A stretch of DNA of 57,843 nt. Origin: Moraxella equi. GTDB taxonomy: Bacteria > Pseudomonadota > Gammaproteobacteria > Pseudomonadales > Moraxellaceae. The stretch is taken from NCBI RefSeq assembly GCF_002027555.1, contig NZ_MXAP01000050.1, forward strand, positions 1 through 57,843, given 5' to 3'. Under the pieces are notes generated by a model. That model was not told the origin of the DNA and searched no databases. It was given only the letters and a program-made list of their open reading frames with translations. The translations under genes and the position numbers were made by a program. Below, one piece after another: positions 8,588 through 17,734 of this stretch; position 1 is the first letter of the stretch, and each line of letters opens with the position of its first letter.

Positions 8588-10915
8588 ATGTTTAATAAAA
8601 CCTTTGAAAATACTCGCCAAGCGGTAGAAGATTTCGCCCGCAAAGAACAGCACGAATACATCACGGTTGAGCATTTGCTACTGGGGCTTATCAGCGACCC
8701 CGAAGCGCGAGAGATTTTGACGGCGTGTGGGGTGGATTTGGACTTTTTGGCAAATGAGTTAAAGCGGTATTTGCAAGTTTATATCCCACGCATTACAGGC
8801 ACGCACGCCACGCCCATGATGACCAAAGCCTATCAGCGAGTGCTACAACGGGCGATTTGGCATGTGCAGACCAGTGGGCAGGGGCGAGCGGTGTCAGGCA
8901 TTGATGTGTTGGTGGCGATATTTAAAGAGCGGGATTCACAGGCGGTGGCACTGCTCAAATCGCAGGGCATATCGGGCTTGTCAGTCATGCGGTATCTGTC
9001 GCATGGCATGAATGAGCCTAATGATGAGCAGGGCGAGAGCGAAGAAGATGACAGCCCCAAAGCCCAAAAGTCCGCCCCCAAAAAAGACCCACTAAAAGAG
9101 TTCGCCCAAAATCTTAACGAGCGAGCCAAGCAGGGCTTGACCGACCCACTCATTGGACGCATGGCAGAGATAGAGCGCACCGCCCAAATCCTATGCCGTC
9201 GCCGTAAAAATAACCCCCTGTTGGTGGGCGACCCTGGGGTGGGTAAGACCGCCATTGCCGAAGGGTTGGCGTGGCTCATTACCAGTGGCAAAGCCCCAAA
9301 AGCCCTAGCCGATACCATCATTTATAGCCTTGATATCGGTTCATTGGTGGCAGGGACGAAGTTTCGTGGTGATTTTGAAAACCGTATCAAAGACTTATTA
9401 AAAGCCATTAAAAAACAGCCCAATGCCGTGCTATTTATCGATGAGATTCACACCATCATCGGGGCAGGTTCATCTATGAATAGTACGATGGACGTATCCA
9501 ACCTTATCAAGCCTGCCTTAGCCAATGGCGAGTTACGCTGTATCGGCTCAACGACCTTTGCCGAATACCACCAAGTCTTTGAAAAAGACCATGCCCTATC
9601 CAGACGTTTCCAAAAAATCGACATTAAAGAACCAAGCATAGAAGACAGTATTGATATCTTGCAAGGCTTAAAAGTCCAGTACGAAGCCTTTCATCGGGTC
9701 AGCTATACCGATGACGCCATCAAATCGGCGGTGGAGCTGTCTGCCAAGCACATCCATGACCGCTTTTTGCCCGACAAAGCCATCGATGTCATCGATGAAG
9801 CAGGGGCGAGAATGCGACTGCAACATGGCGAGAAGTTGGATAATGCTAATCATGACACACAAACAGCCATCATCGGCACGGTGGACGTGGCACAAGTCGA
9901 AGAAATCGTCGCTAAAATCGCTCGCATACCGCCCAAATCGGTGAGTCGTGATGACGTGGAAGTGTTGAAAAACTTAGAGCGAGATTTAAAACACGTCGTC
10001 TTTGGGCAAGATGAAGCGATTAGCAAATTAGCCGACAGTATCAAGCTGGCTCGGGCAGGACTCAAATCCACCGACAAACCCATCGGGGCGTTCATGTTCG
10101 CAGGACCAACAGGGGTGGGTAAAACCGAAATTGCCCGTCAGCTTGCCTTTGCCTTGGGCGTGGAGCTTATCCGTTTTGACATGAGTGAATACATGGAGGC
10201 CCATACTGCATCACGGCTCATCGGGGCTCCCCCTGGCTATGTCGGCTATGACCAAGGCGGACTTTTGACCGAAAAAGTCCATCAGCACCCCCACTGCGTG
10301 CTACTGCTTGATGAAATTGAAAAAGCCCATCATGACGTCTTTAACCTACTGCTACAAGTCATGGATCACGGCACGTTGACCGACAATAACGGCAGAAGCG
10401 TGTCCTTTAAACAAGTCATTCTCATCATGACAACCAATGTCGGGGCAGAGAGTATTAGCCGTACATCGATGGGCTTTACCGAGCAAGACCACAGCAGTGA
10501 TAACTCTGAGGCAATGAAACGCACCTTTACCCCAGAGTTTCGCAATCGTTTGGACGCGGTGGTGCAGTTCGCTCCGTTATCTAGTGAGACCATCGGTTCG
10601 GTGGTGGATAAATTCATCATCGAGCTACAAAGTACCCTAGATGATAAAAACGTGGTGCTAGAAGTCAGCGATGACGTGCGTACATATCTTGGCGAGAAGG
10701 GTTATGATAAACTTATGGGGGCAAGACCGATGGCACGACTGGTGACTGATGAGCTTAAAAAACCCCTTGCTGAGATGATACTCTTTGGCGAGCTGGCACA
10801 AGGTGGGGTGGTGCAAGTGTCGCTTGATGATGAAAAATTGGCAAATGATGATAAAAAGTCATCAAAATTACGCTTTGATGTGGTAAAATCAGCACAAGCA
10901 GTAGATATGGTGTAG
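8588..10915 (+). CDS. clpA: ATP-dependent Clp protease ATP-binding subunit ClpA
   Basis: AAA+ unfoldase that feeds substrates into ClpP. The 775-residue protein has a Clp N-domain (residues 1-145), an acidic linker (EQGESEEDDSP), AAA domain 1 with Walker A GDPGVGKTAIAEG and AAA domain 2 with Walker A GPTGVGKTEIARQ. The length fits ClpA rather than ClpB because the long coiled-coil M-domain is missing. In most proteobacteria the adaptor gene clpS lies directly upstream. Here the 137 bp upstream hold only the pdxA terminator and promoter, so clpS must be elsewhere or absent. The start has a ribosome binding site (GTAGGAC). Confidence 0.95.
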   Translation: MFNKTFENTRQAVEDFARKEQHEYITVEHLLLGLISDPEAREILTACGVDLDFLANELKRYLQVYIPRITGTHATPMMTKAYQRVLQRAIWHVQTSGQGRAVSGIDVLVAIFKERDSQAVALLKSQGISGLSVMRYLSHGMNEPNDEQGESEEDDSPKAQKSAPKKDPLKEFAQNLNERAKQGLTDPLIGRMAEIERTAQILCRRRKNNPLLVGDPGVGKTAIAEGLAWLITSGKAPKALADTIIYSLDIGSLVAGTKFRGDFENRIKDLLKAIKKQPNAVLFIDEIHTIIGAGSSMNSTMDVSNLIKPALANGELRCIGSTTFAEYHQVFEKDHALSRRFQKIDIKEPSIEDSIDILQGLKVQYEAFHRVSYTDDAIKSAVELSAKHIHDRFLPDKAIDVIDEAGARMRLQHGEKLDNANHDTQTAIIGTVDVAQVEEIVAKIARIPPKSVSRDDVEVLKNLERDLKHVVFGQDEAISKLADSIKLARAGLKSTDKPIGAFMFAGPTGVGKTEIARQLAFALGVELIRFDMSEYMEAHTASRLIGAPPGYVGYDQGGLLTEKVHQHPHCVLLLDEIEKAHHDVFNLLLQVMDHGTLTDNNGRSVSFKQVILIMTTNVGAESISRTSMGFTEQDHSSDNSEAMKRTFTPEFRNRLDAVVQFAPLSSETIGSVVDKFIIELQSTLDDKNVVLEVSDDVRTYLGEKGYDKLMGARPMARLVTDELKKPLAEMILFGELAQGGVVQVSLDDEKLANDDKKSSKLRFDVVKSAQAVDMV

Positions 10916-10968
10916 GATTATCCTAAGTCATATCATTAGATGATTACGTTAATATAAAAGGTGGATTT

Positions 10969-11820
10969 ATGGCACAGATTTTAGATGGTAAAGCCCTTGC
11001 TGGTCAAATTGAAAAAGAACTTAGTGAGCGGGTGCAAACTCTCAAAGACAAGACAGGACGTACGCCCATTTTGGCGACTATCCTAGTCGGCGATGACCCA
11101 GCGTCAGCGACCTATGTCCGCATGAAAGGCAATGCCTGTAAGCGTGTGGGCATGGACTCTATCCGTGTGGAAATGCCAAGCGAGACGACCACTGATGAGC
11201 TACTTGCTAAAATCCGTGAATTAAACGCCAACCCCGATGTGCATGGCATTTTATTGCAGCACCCTGTGCCTGCTCAGATTGATGAGCGTGCCTGTTTTGA
11301 TGAGATTGCCCTATCCAAGGATGTGGATGGTGTGACTTGTCTGGGCTTTGGGCGTATGGCAATGGGCGAGCGTGCTTATGGTTCTGCCACACCGCAAGGT
11401 ATCATGCACCTGCTAAATCACCATAACGTACCACTGGCGGGCAAACACGCTGTGGTGGTGGGGCGTAGTGCGATTTTGGGCAAACCGATGGCGATGATGC
11501 TTCTAAATGCCAACTGCACCGTAACCATTTGCCACTCTAAGACCGCCAATCTTGCCGACCATGTCCGCCAAGCGGACATTGTGGTGGGGGCGGTGGGCGT
11601 GCCAGAGCTTATCAAAAAAGATTGGATAAAACAAGGGGCGGTGGTCGTGGATGCAGGCTTTCACCCGACTAAGACAGGCGGTGTGGGTGATATTGAGCTT
11701 GATGGTATTGAAGAGATTGCCAGTTTCTACACACCCGTACCAGGGGGTGTGGGGCCGATGACCATTAACACCCTAATCCGCCAAAGTGTCGAAGCAGGCG
11801 AGTTAGAAGCAGGTTTGTAA
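10969..11820 (+). CDS. folD: Bifunctional methylene-THF dehydrogenase / methenyl-THF cyclohydrolase FolD
   Basis: Interconverts 5,10-methylene- and 10-formyl-tetrahydrofolate with NADP. The 283-residue protein carries the signature [14 protein letters not shown] with the catalytic lysine, then [14 protein letters not shown], and the NADP-binding [12 protein letters not shown] at the C terminus. The Rossmann motif [17 protein letters not shown] is also present. The start at 10969 has a strong ribosome binding site (AAGGTGG). The length is normal. Confidence 0.97.
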   Translation: MAQILDGKALAGQIEKELSERVQTLKDKTGRTPILATILVGDDPASATYVRMKGNACKRVGMDSIRVEMPSETTTDELLAKIRELNANPDVHGILLQHPVPAQIDERACFDEIALSKDVDGVTCLGFGRMAMGERAYGSATPQGIMHLLNHHNVPLAGKHAVVVGRSAILGKPMAMMLLNANCTVTICHSKTANLADHVRQADIVVGAVGVPELIKKDWIKQGAVVVDAGFHPTKTGGVGDIELDGIEEIASFYTPVPGGVGPMTINTLIRQSVEAGELEAGL

Positions 11821-11837
11821 AATAGAGTCAAAGAGCT

Positions 11838-11893
11838 TAAAATTACCACAGGTTTATGATATGTGGATATAGGGACGTGTCAAGCACGTCCTT
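11838..11893. repeat. Dispersed hairpin repeat, family 2, copy 1 (diverged)
   Basis: A leader reading TAAAATTACCACAGGTTTATGATATGTGG precedes a hairpin GGACGTG-TCAAG-CACGTCC. It resembles the copies at about 17577 and 19867, which share the ATGATAT-TGG leader, the TAGGG lead-in and the CGTG...CACG hairpin. This copy is the most divergent and lacks the longer downstream part. Confidence 0.55.
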
Positions 11894-11925
11894 TGTAATT
11901 TTATGTGCTAAATTGCTTGTAAAAT

Positions 11926-11955
11926 AAAAACCACAAATGTAAATTCGTGGTTTTT
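11926..11955. terminator. Bidirectional terminator between folD and rlpA
   Basis: AAAAACCAC and GTGGTTTTT form a 9-bp stem, with partial pairing inside the 12-nt interior. It has an A-run on one side and a T-run on the other, so it can serve the convergent folD and rlpA transcripts. Confidence 0.7.
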
Positions 11956-11989
11956 AAAGTAAATGGGGATTTAAAAGGAAAGCAAGCGA

Positions 11990-12559
11990 TTAATCAATAC
12001 GCTCAATGCTGACATTGCCCACGCCTTTTTGGGTTAGCCCAATGGCTTTGGCGGCACCATAAGACAAATCCAAGATACGGTTGGCTTGGGCAGGGCGGTC
12101 ATTGACTTTAACGACGACCGATTTGCCGTTGTCCTTATTGGTGACTTTGATGTAGCAGTTCATCGGTAAGGAGCTGTGAGCGGCGGTCATGGCATTCATG
12201 TCAAAGGTTTCGCCACTGGCGGTGGGTTTGCCATGGAACTGGCGACCATACCATGATGCCATGCCTGATTGTTTAAATTTGCTGACGGTATTAGAAGCAA
12301 CAGCAGAGAGCTGTCCTAGCATGTCCGAGTCTTTTTGAGAGTCACTCTTAGCGTCCTTGATTAAAGAGCTTGATAACGCCAATGAAGTGTTGTCACGAGT
12401 CGATTTGACAAGGCTTGATGCGTTATTGTGCTGACGGCTAAGCTCGCCCAATACTTTATCAATATTGGCACTTGTGTTTGCCGCATTGACCGCTTGAACA
12501 GGAGCGACTGTTCCTAGGGTTGTTGCAAGTGCAATCGCACCAGTTTTTAGATATTTCAT
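11990..12559 (-). CDS. rlpA: RlpA-like septal ring lytic transglycosylase / DPBB-domain protein
   Basis: Exported double-psi beta-barrel protein of the RlpA family, which cleaves naked glycan strands at division sites. The 189-residue protein has a signal peptide (MKYLKTGAIALATTLGTVAPVQA), a low-complexity Ser/Asn-rich spacer (residues about 28-95), and a C-terminal RlpA domain with ASWYGRQFHGKPTASGE, MTAAHSSLPMNC and VKVNDRPAQANRILDLS. No SPOR domain and no lipobox cysteine were seen, unlike E. coli RlpA. It lies on the same strand as rodA, in the conserved rodA-rlpA order, but a mobile repeat sits in the gap. Confidence 0.88.
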   Translation of the reverse strand: MKYLKTGAIALATTLGTVAPVQAVNAANTSANIDKVLGELSRQHNNASSLVKSTRDNTSLALSSSLIKDAKSDSQKDSDMLGQLSAVASNTVSKFKQSGMASWYGRQFHGKPTASGETFDMNAMTAAHSSLPMNCYIKVTNKDNGKSVVVKVNDRPAQANRILDLSYGAAKAIGLTQKGVGNVSIERID

Positions 12560-12822
12560 GTGAGAACCTATAAAGGAATGCCTGACATTTTTTATTCATA
12601 CCTACAAAAGCAATGATGGCATTCTAGTGGGTTAATGATTGGTGTTAAGTCAATTTAAGCAAGCCAATCGTTAGTTATCCTAATAAGATGGGGGGTTTTT
12701 CTTTATTTTGCAAGATTGTTTTATAAGTCACTTTACAAATTTGCAAAGGTTAAAATGAAATCCGTCCCATGACATAAAATTAATTACTGCAAGTTTTATG
12801 CCAAATAACCACAATGATGTTA

Positions 12823-13025
12823 GGGCGTGCCTACCATTGATAACATTTTTATAAAATAAGATGAAAATTTAATGCTTTTATCAATTTTTGCATGAAAAAT
12901 GGCTAAATCTTGTTTTTCTGCGTCAAAAGCTCGTTTGATAGAACGACTATCAAACTTCACTTTTTCCTTGAAAAACGGGCGATTTCCCCTATTTTTCATT
13001 GCAAATACCAAAGGCAGGCACGCCC
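12823..13025 (+). mobile_element. MITE-like element, copy A (203 bp)
   Basis: An element bounded by TA on both sides (12821-12822, 13026-13027), with ends GGGCGTGCCTACC... and ...GGCAGGCACGCCC that match as inverted repeats over about 20 bp. The interior contains the inverted repeat TTTGATAG-AACGA-CTATCAAA and outer complementary stretches (GCATGAAAAATG versus CATTTTTCATTGC), so the whole element can fold on itself. Copies B (38738) and C (46187) have the same length and interior. Short frames read through it on both strands but look accidental. Confidence 0.88.
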
Positions 13026-13126
13026 TATTGTTTTTAAAAATTTAACAAATAAAGGGTGTCTTCAACCATTATTTATGATTTTTTGTCATAAATCTGTCAT
13101 GTTCTTATCTTAACATGATTTATAAC

Positions 13127-13159
13127 AAAACCGTACATCATTTTATGACATACGGTTTT
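13127..13159 (-). terminator. Terminator downstream of rodA
   Basis: A 9-bp stem AAAACCGTA / TACGGTTTT with a 15-nt loop lies 27 bp after the rodA stop and is followed by a T-run on the minus strand. It would separate rodA from rlpA transcription despite their conserved neighbourhood. Confidence 0.7.
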
Positions 13160-13185
13160 AAAATAGTGACAGAAGGTATTGTGTC

Positions 13186-14328
13186 CTACTGCTTGGTATG
13201 AGTATGCACACAGGTTAGCAGTCCAAAGCCTGCCATCAGAGTAATCACCGCCGTACCGCCATAACTGATAAATGGCAAAGGCACACCAACCACGGGCAGT
13301 ATGCCACTGACCATGCCCATATTCACAAAAATATAGACAAAAAATGACATGGTCAATGCCCCAGCGAGCAGACGACAATAAGTGTCAGGATTGACAACGG
13401 CAATATAAAAAGAGCGAGCCAATAAGCACAGATAAAAGAACAGCAACAGACCCACGCCTGCCAAACCAAACTCTTCGCTAAATGCTGCGATGGCAAAGTC
13501 GGTATGACCTTCGGGCAAAAAGTGTAAATGTGACTGCGTGCCTTCGAGATAGCCTTTGCCTGTCAAGCCACCCGAACCGATGGCGGTTTTTGATTGGATG
13601 ATGTTCCAACCTGCCCCCAAGGCGTCCGCTTCGGGGTCAAATAGGGTCATGACACGGGTTTTTTGGTAGTCGTGCATGTAAAAATTCCACAAGCCCCACA
13701 CAAAAGGAATAAACACTGCAATCGCCCCGCCAATCATCCACCAAGGCAACCCTGATAAAAACAGCACAAACATACCACTGGCTGCCACCAGAATAGACGT
13801 CCCCAAATCAGGCTCTTTGGCGATGAGTATCACAGGCACAGCGATGATGGCAAGCGTGGTAAAGACCGTGGGAATGCTTGGTGGTAGCTCCTTTCTGGAT
13901 AGATACCACGCACACATCATCGGCATGCCAAGTTTCATGAATTCAGACGGCTGAACACTACCAAAGCCAGGGATGTCAATCCAACGCCTCGCCCCCATGC
14001 GAACTTCGCCAATAATCTCAACGAGCACCAACAAAATCAGCCCCAGCACATAAAAAATGGGGCTTAGCGTGCGATAAAAAGTGGGGGGAATCTGTGCCAT
14101 GACTGCCATGACCACAAAGGCAATGCCATAGCTCACCATTTGTCGGATGACCATGGCGGTGTTTTGCGTGGACGCACTGTATAGCACCGTCAAACCCACA
14201 AAGCAGATACTGAACAAAATCAGGGTCAGCCATGGGTCGATGTGAATGCGTTGCCACACGCTCGGCTCTAAATCTCGCCCAACGAAGTGATGGCTTTGGC
14301 GTGAAAATCGGTACTGTTCTTCTCTCAT
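13186..14328 (-). CDS. rodA: Rod shape-determining peptidoglycan polymerase RodA
   Basis: SEDS-family glycosyltransferase that polymerises lateral-wall peptidoglycan with PBP2. The 380-residue protein has about ten transmembrane helices. It carries the SEDS motifs GARRWIDIPGFGSVQPSEF (periplasmic loop), GSGGLTGKGYLEGTQSHLHFLPEGHTDFAIA, and the C-terminal VPLPFISYGGTAVITLMAGFGLL. The usual upstream partner mrdA (PBP2) is not adjacent; the gene is divergent from lemA. The start at 14328 (MREEQYRFS) follows no clear Shine-Dalgarno, but the N terminus is of normal length. Confidence 0.96.
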   Translation of the reverse strand: MREEQYRFSRQSHHFVGRDLEPSVWQRIHIDPWLTLILFSICFVGLTVLYSASTQNTAMVIRQMVSYGIAFVVMAVMAQIPPTFYRTLSPIFYVLGLILLVLVEIIGEVRMGARRWIDIPGFGSVQPSEFMKLGMPMMCAWYLSRKELPPSIPTVFTTLAIIAVPVILIAKEPDLGTSILVAASGMFVLFLSGLPWWMIGGAIAVFIPFVWGLWNFYMHDYQKTRVMTLFDPEADALGAGWNIIQSKTAIGSGGLTGKGYLEGTQSHLHFLPEGHTDFAIAAFSEEFGLAGVGLLLFFYLCLLARSFYIAVVNPDTYCRLLAGALTMSFFVYIFVNMGMVSGILPVVGVPLPFISYGGTAVITLMAGFGLLTCVHTHTKQ

Positions 14329-14547
14329 GGCAAATCGTGGTGCGGTTGGATGAACTTTTGATAAAATTTATCAAAAAATTGCTGATAGTTGGCGGATTTC
14401 ATGATAAATTATAAGATGGTCGTGTAAGTTACTTGATGTATCAGCGACTGACATTTTTATCAAAACATGCTATTTTAATTCATCTTGATGATTTTTAACA
14501 GTAAAATTTTGTGTTAGGGCAAAATTTTGTAAAAATAAGGAAAAATT

Positions 14548-15138
14548 ATGGCCATCATCGTAACACTCATCATATTGGCAGTTATCATCGGCTTTTTGAT
14601 AGCGGTGTACAACGCACTGGTTCGTCTAAGAAACCAAGTGGCAAATGGATTGGCACAGATTGATGTTCAGCTCAAACGTCGCCACGACCTAATCCCCAAT
14701 CTTGTCAATGTCGCCAAACGCTACATGACCCACGAAGAGCAGGTACTAACCCAAGTGACCGAAGCCAGAAACATCGCCAAAAGTGGATTGGATGCACTTA
14801 AAGGTGCAGGGCTGTCAGGCACGGATGGGCTTATCAAACTGGCAAATGCTGAGAGCAACCTGTCTCGGGCGTTGGGCAGTTTTTATGCCGTGGTAGAAAA
14901 TTACCCTGAATTAAAAGCCGATTCTGCCCTAAAAGAGCTCTCTGATGAGATTAAAAACACCGAAAATCGCATTGGATTTGCCCGTCAGTTTTATAATGAC
15001 AGCGTGATGTTTTATAATAACCAACGTGAGAGTTTTCCTAATAATTTAGTGGCAAATTGGTTTGGGTTTATGCCAATAGCACAATTAGAATTTGCTGATA
15101 AATCCGCCATTGATGTTGCACCAACGGTCAGTCTTTAA
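14548..15138 (+). CDS. lemA: LemA family protein
   Basis: The 196-residue protein has one N-terminal transmembrane helix (residues 1-22) and a coiled helical domain with the family signatures YNALVRLRNQVANGLAQIDVQL, KRRHDLIPNLVNVAKRYM and RQFYNDSVMFYNNQRESFPNNLVANWFGF. LemA proteins are membrane-anchored and often encoded beside M48 peptidases. Their biochemical role is unresolved. The M48 gene starts 14 bp downstream, so the two are almost certainly one operon. A ribosome binding site AAGGAAAAA precedes the start. Confidence 0.93.
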   Translation: MAIIVTLIILAVIIGFLIAVYNALVRLRNQVANGLAQIDVQLKRRHDLIPNLVNVAKRYMTHEEQVLTQVTEARNIAKSGLDALKGAGLSGTDGLIKLANAESNLSRALGSFYAVVENYPELKADSALKELSDEIKNTENRIGFARQFYNDSVMFYNNQRESFPNNLVANWFGFMPIAQLEFADKSAIDVAPTVSL

Positions 15139-15152
15139 TGTATTGGTGATGT

Positions 15153-17552
15153 ATGCCACAGCGAATTTATCAAAACTTTTTTGAATTACAACGCCATTAC
15201 AAAAGAAACAGCATGGTGTTATATGCGTTATTTGTCATGGCGATGATGATTCATGTATTGCTTGCCTTATTACTTTTTATGATAATATGGTATGTTATCT
15301 TTGGTGATTTGGGTGGTTTTGCATGGTTTTGGGTGCTGATTCTTGTGCCCAGTTATTTTATCATGAGTGTTTTGTATCATTATAATAAAATCAGCCATGA
15401 TAATGACTTTTTATTAAAAGACATTGATGTCACACGCTTATTTATTAATATCTCAGGCGTGGATTTGCCTATTAATCATTTTAATGATGATGAAGATAAT
15501 AATAAAAAGAAAAAAAGACAGCAGGTGATTTATGCCAAAGACATCAAAGACTTTGAACCAAAATATCGGCGGTATTATGAATTTGCCGAGCAGTTAGCCA
15601 TTGCCTCAAACATTACTTTACCCAAATTATACGTCATGGATGAGACGGGGGTGAATGCCTTTGTGGCAGGGGTTAATCAAGCAAATATGATGCTCGTTGT
15701 CAGTAAAGGGGCGTTAGAATTAGATAATGAAAGTCTTTATGGACTTATCGGGCATGAATATGGGCATATTTTACATGGCGATGCCAAATTAAATGTACAA
15801 ATGTATGTCTTAATGTCAGGTCTGTCATGGCTTTATGATGTTGCCGATGGCTTAGAATGGCTGTCTAAATGGCGACAAAAACCCAAAGCCAAACGCTATC
15901 AATACCAAGATGATAAAGGTGAACGCCAAGAATATGTGATTGTGATGGGTACGGGGCGATTGTCCATAGAGTTTATTTCTTTGGTGATTCGCTTATTGGG
16001 CTTTTTGGGCATGGCAAGTAGCGAATGGATAAAACAGCATTTTAATCGTCAGCGTGAGTTTTTGGCGGATGCAACATCGGTGCAATTAACCCGTAGCGAT
16101 GGCGTGTCAAAATTATTACAAACCCTGCAGCGAATGCCGTATTTGGCACATGCCCAAAAACGCTATACCACGCATTTGAGTTATTTTTTCTTTCTAAATC
16201 CCCAAGATACCCAGACGTCTATCAACTGGCGGGAGCGAATGGGGCATATGGGTAGCACGCACCCGAGCAATCATGAGCGAATACTGGCGTTGGATGAGCA
16301 TTATTATGATGACTTTGCCAAGATGGCGATTGATGATTTGGATGTGGATGTATTACAACAAACCCATGATAAGATGATGTTCATTGATTGGTATAAAAAA
16401 TCAGGCGTGAGCGATTATAAAACCGTGGAGTTTGTATTATGTGATGATAAAGATATGGGTAAAGATAAAGATGCTCATTTATTTGTGAATTCTGGTGATA
16501 ATCAAAAAGTGATTGATATCGCCATTTATAATAATGACATTGAAATATCACAAGATAAAGTGGTTAATGGCAGGCTGGTTGTGGATAAATCATGGCAAGC
16601 CCAAGGCGAGATGATATACCCCAAACAAGCCAGAGCCGATTATGAATTAAAAAATATTCATCATGTTAATATGACTCATGTCAAAAGCATGACATTGCCC
16701 CTTATCATCGCTCGTTATTTACGTAATGATGACCTACATCGCCCCATAAGTAAATTATTTTCGCTGTTTTATGCGATTGTCTTTTGTCATGATAATGATG
16801 GGTTTTATTTATCCGACTCGCTTAATTTGGCAAATATTTTTTATATAAAATCAGATAATATTGATACCATAAAAATAGATAAGTCTTTATTAAAAACTGT
16901 GGCAGAGATGGATAGACGCATTGATAATGGCTTATTAATGCTGATTTATCAGCGTATTATCAAGGATTTAGAACATGATGATAAACAGGTTTTATTAAAA
17001 AATGACGTTCATCATCTGTTGGATTTTATCAATGCGTTACATCATCAAGACAATCATCATGATGATTTGAGTCTATTCTGGCAGGGTGTGCATTTATATC
17101 GTTTATTGGCGATATTTGCCGATGATATGGATATTGCTGATAAGCCATTGTTACAAAAACTGACATTCATGTATCATAAATATGACATGGACATGAATGA
17201 TTGGATAATGATAACAGTAATGATATATATGGTTATGGCTCATTATGATGATGGCGATGACATAAAATGCCGTGCAAGCATACAACGGCTGATTCGGCTT
17301 ATCAATCATGAGATTGTGATTGATGAGACAGACATGACGCAATTAATGCAAGTCATGAGTGCATTTAGTGTGATGGATATGGCATTATGGCTGTTAAAAT
17401 ATCAGCAGAAAAATACATTGACGGCTAAGCGATATATTGATACACTACATACTGCTTTATTGGGCGATGGGATATTGTGTGAGCGTGATTATGAAATATT
17501 ATTAACCTTACATCAATATTGGTGCCCTGATGATGAATTTGTTTTGTATTGA
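15153..17552 (+). CDS. Large membrane M48-family zinc metallopeptidase
   Basis: The 799-residue protein has two or more N-terminal transmembrane helices (residues about 20-75), then an M48 domain with the zinc motif HEYGH at residues 201-205 and the third ligand region NRQREFLADATS (Glu about 302), and a further hydrophobic segment near 275-290. The C-terminal 450 residues have no motif I recognise; they are rich in Asp, His, Met and Ile (for example HHQDNHHDD) and look helical. Pairing with LemA is a known context for M48 proteases, which degrade membrane or envelope proteins. The DNA is more AT-rich than its neighbours (many ATT, GAT, AAT, TTA codons), as in the accessory genes at 22.1-23.2 kb. 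Confidence 0.85.
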   Translation: MPQRIYQNFFELQRHYKRNSMVLYALFVMAMMIHVLLALLLFMIIWYVIFGDLGGFAWFWVLILVPSYFIMSVLYHYNKISHDNDFLLKDIDVTRLFINISGVDLPINHFNDDEDNNKKKKRQQVIYAKDIKDFEPKYRRYYEFAEQLAIASNITLPKLYVMDETGVNAFVAGVNQANMMLVVSKGALELDNESLYGLIGHEYGHILHGDAKLNVQMYVLMSGLSWLYDVADGLEWLSKWRQKPKAKRYQYQDDKGERQEYVIVMGTGRLSIEFISLVIRLLGFLGMASSEWIKQHFNRQREFLADATSVQLTRSDGVSKLLQTLQRMPYLAHAQKRYTTHLSYFFFLNPQDTQTSINWRERMGHMGSTHPSNHERILALDEHYYDDFAKMAIDDLDVDVLQQTHDKMMFIDWYKKSGVSDYKTVEFVLCDDKDMGKDKDAHLFVNSGDNQKVIDIAIYNNDIEISQDKVVNGRLVVDKSWQAQGEMIYPKQARADYELKNIHHVNMTHVKSMTLPLIIARYLRNDDLHRPISKLFSLFYAIVFCHDNDGFYLSDSLNLANIFYIKSDNIDTIKIDKSLLKTVAEMDRRIDNGLLMLIYQRIIKDLEHDDKQVLLKNDVHHLLDFINALHHQDNHHDDLSLFWQGVHLYRLLAIFADDMDIADKPLLQKLTFMYHKYDMDMNDWIMITVMIYMVMAHYDDGDDIKCRASIQRLIRLINHEIVIDETDMTQLMQVMSAFSVMDMALWLLKYQQKNTLTAKRYIDTLHTALLGDGILCERDYEILLTLHQYWCPDDEFVLY

Positions 17553-17576
17553 TTTTCAATAATAGCCACAAAACTT

Positions 17577-17702
17577 TAAAATTACTACAAACACAATGAT
17601 ATTTGGGTGTAGGGGCGTGCTGAGCACGCCTTATCAACAAAGTCATCAAAAGAGCATGCAGAACCAGCCCTTGCAAGTCTGTGATGTATATTAAGTTATT
17701 TG
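17577..17702. repeat. Dispersed hairpin repeat, family 2, copy 2
   Basis: Leader TAAAATTACTACAAACACAATGATATTTGGG, then hairpin GGCGTGC-TGA-GCACGCC (17614-17630), then a downstream tail (CATCAAAAGAGCATGCAGAACC...) that is also found in copy 3 as CATCAAAAGACGTGCGGAGCC. It lies between the M48 gene and the HolD-like gene and could act as a terminator of the former. Confidence 0.65.
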
Positions 17703-17734
17703 TAAAATAATATTGATAAAACGCCCCATATAAC

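Noticed and set aside
12820..13113. Short ORFs on both strands (63 and 67 codons) inside the 203-bp element
   Set aside because: They lie across the repeat, are not kept open in copies B and C, and have no ribosome binding site or domain.
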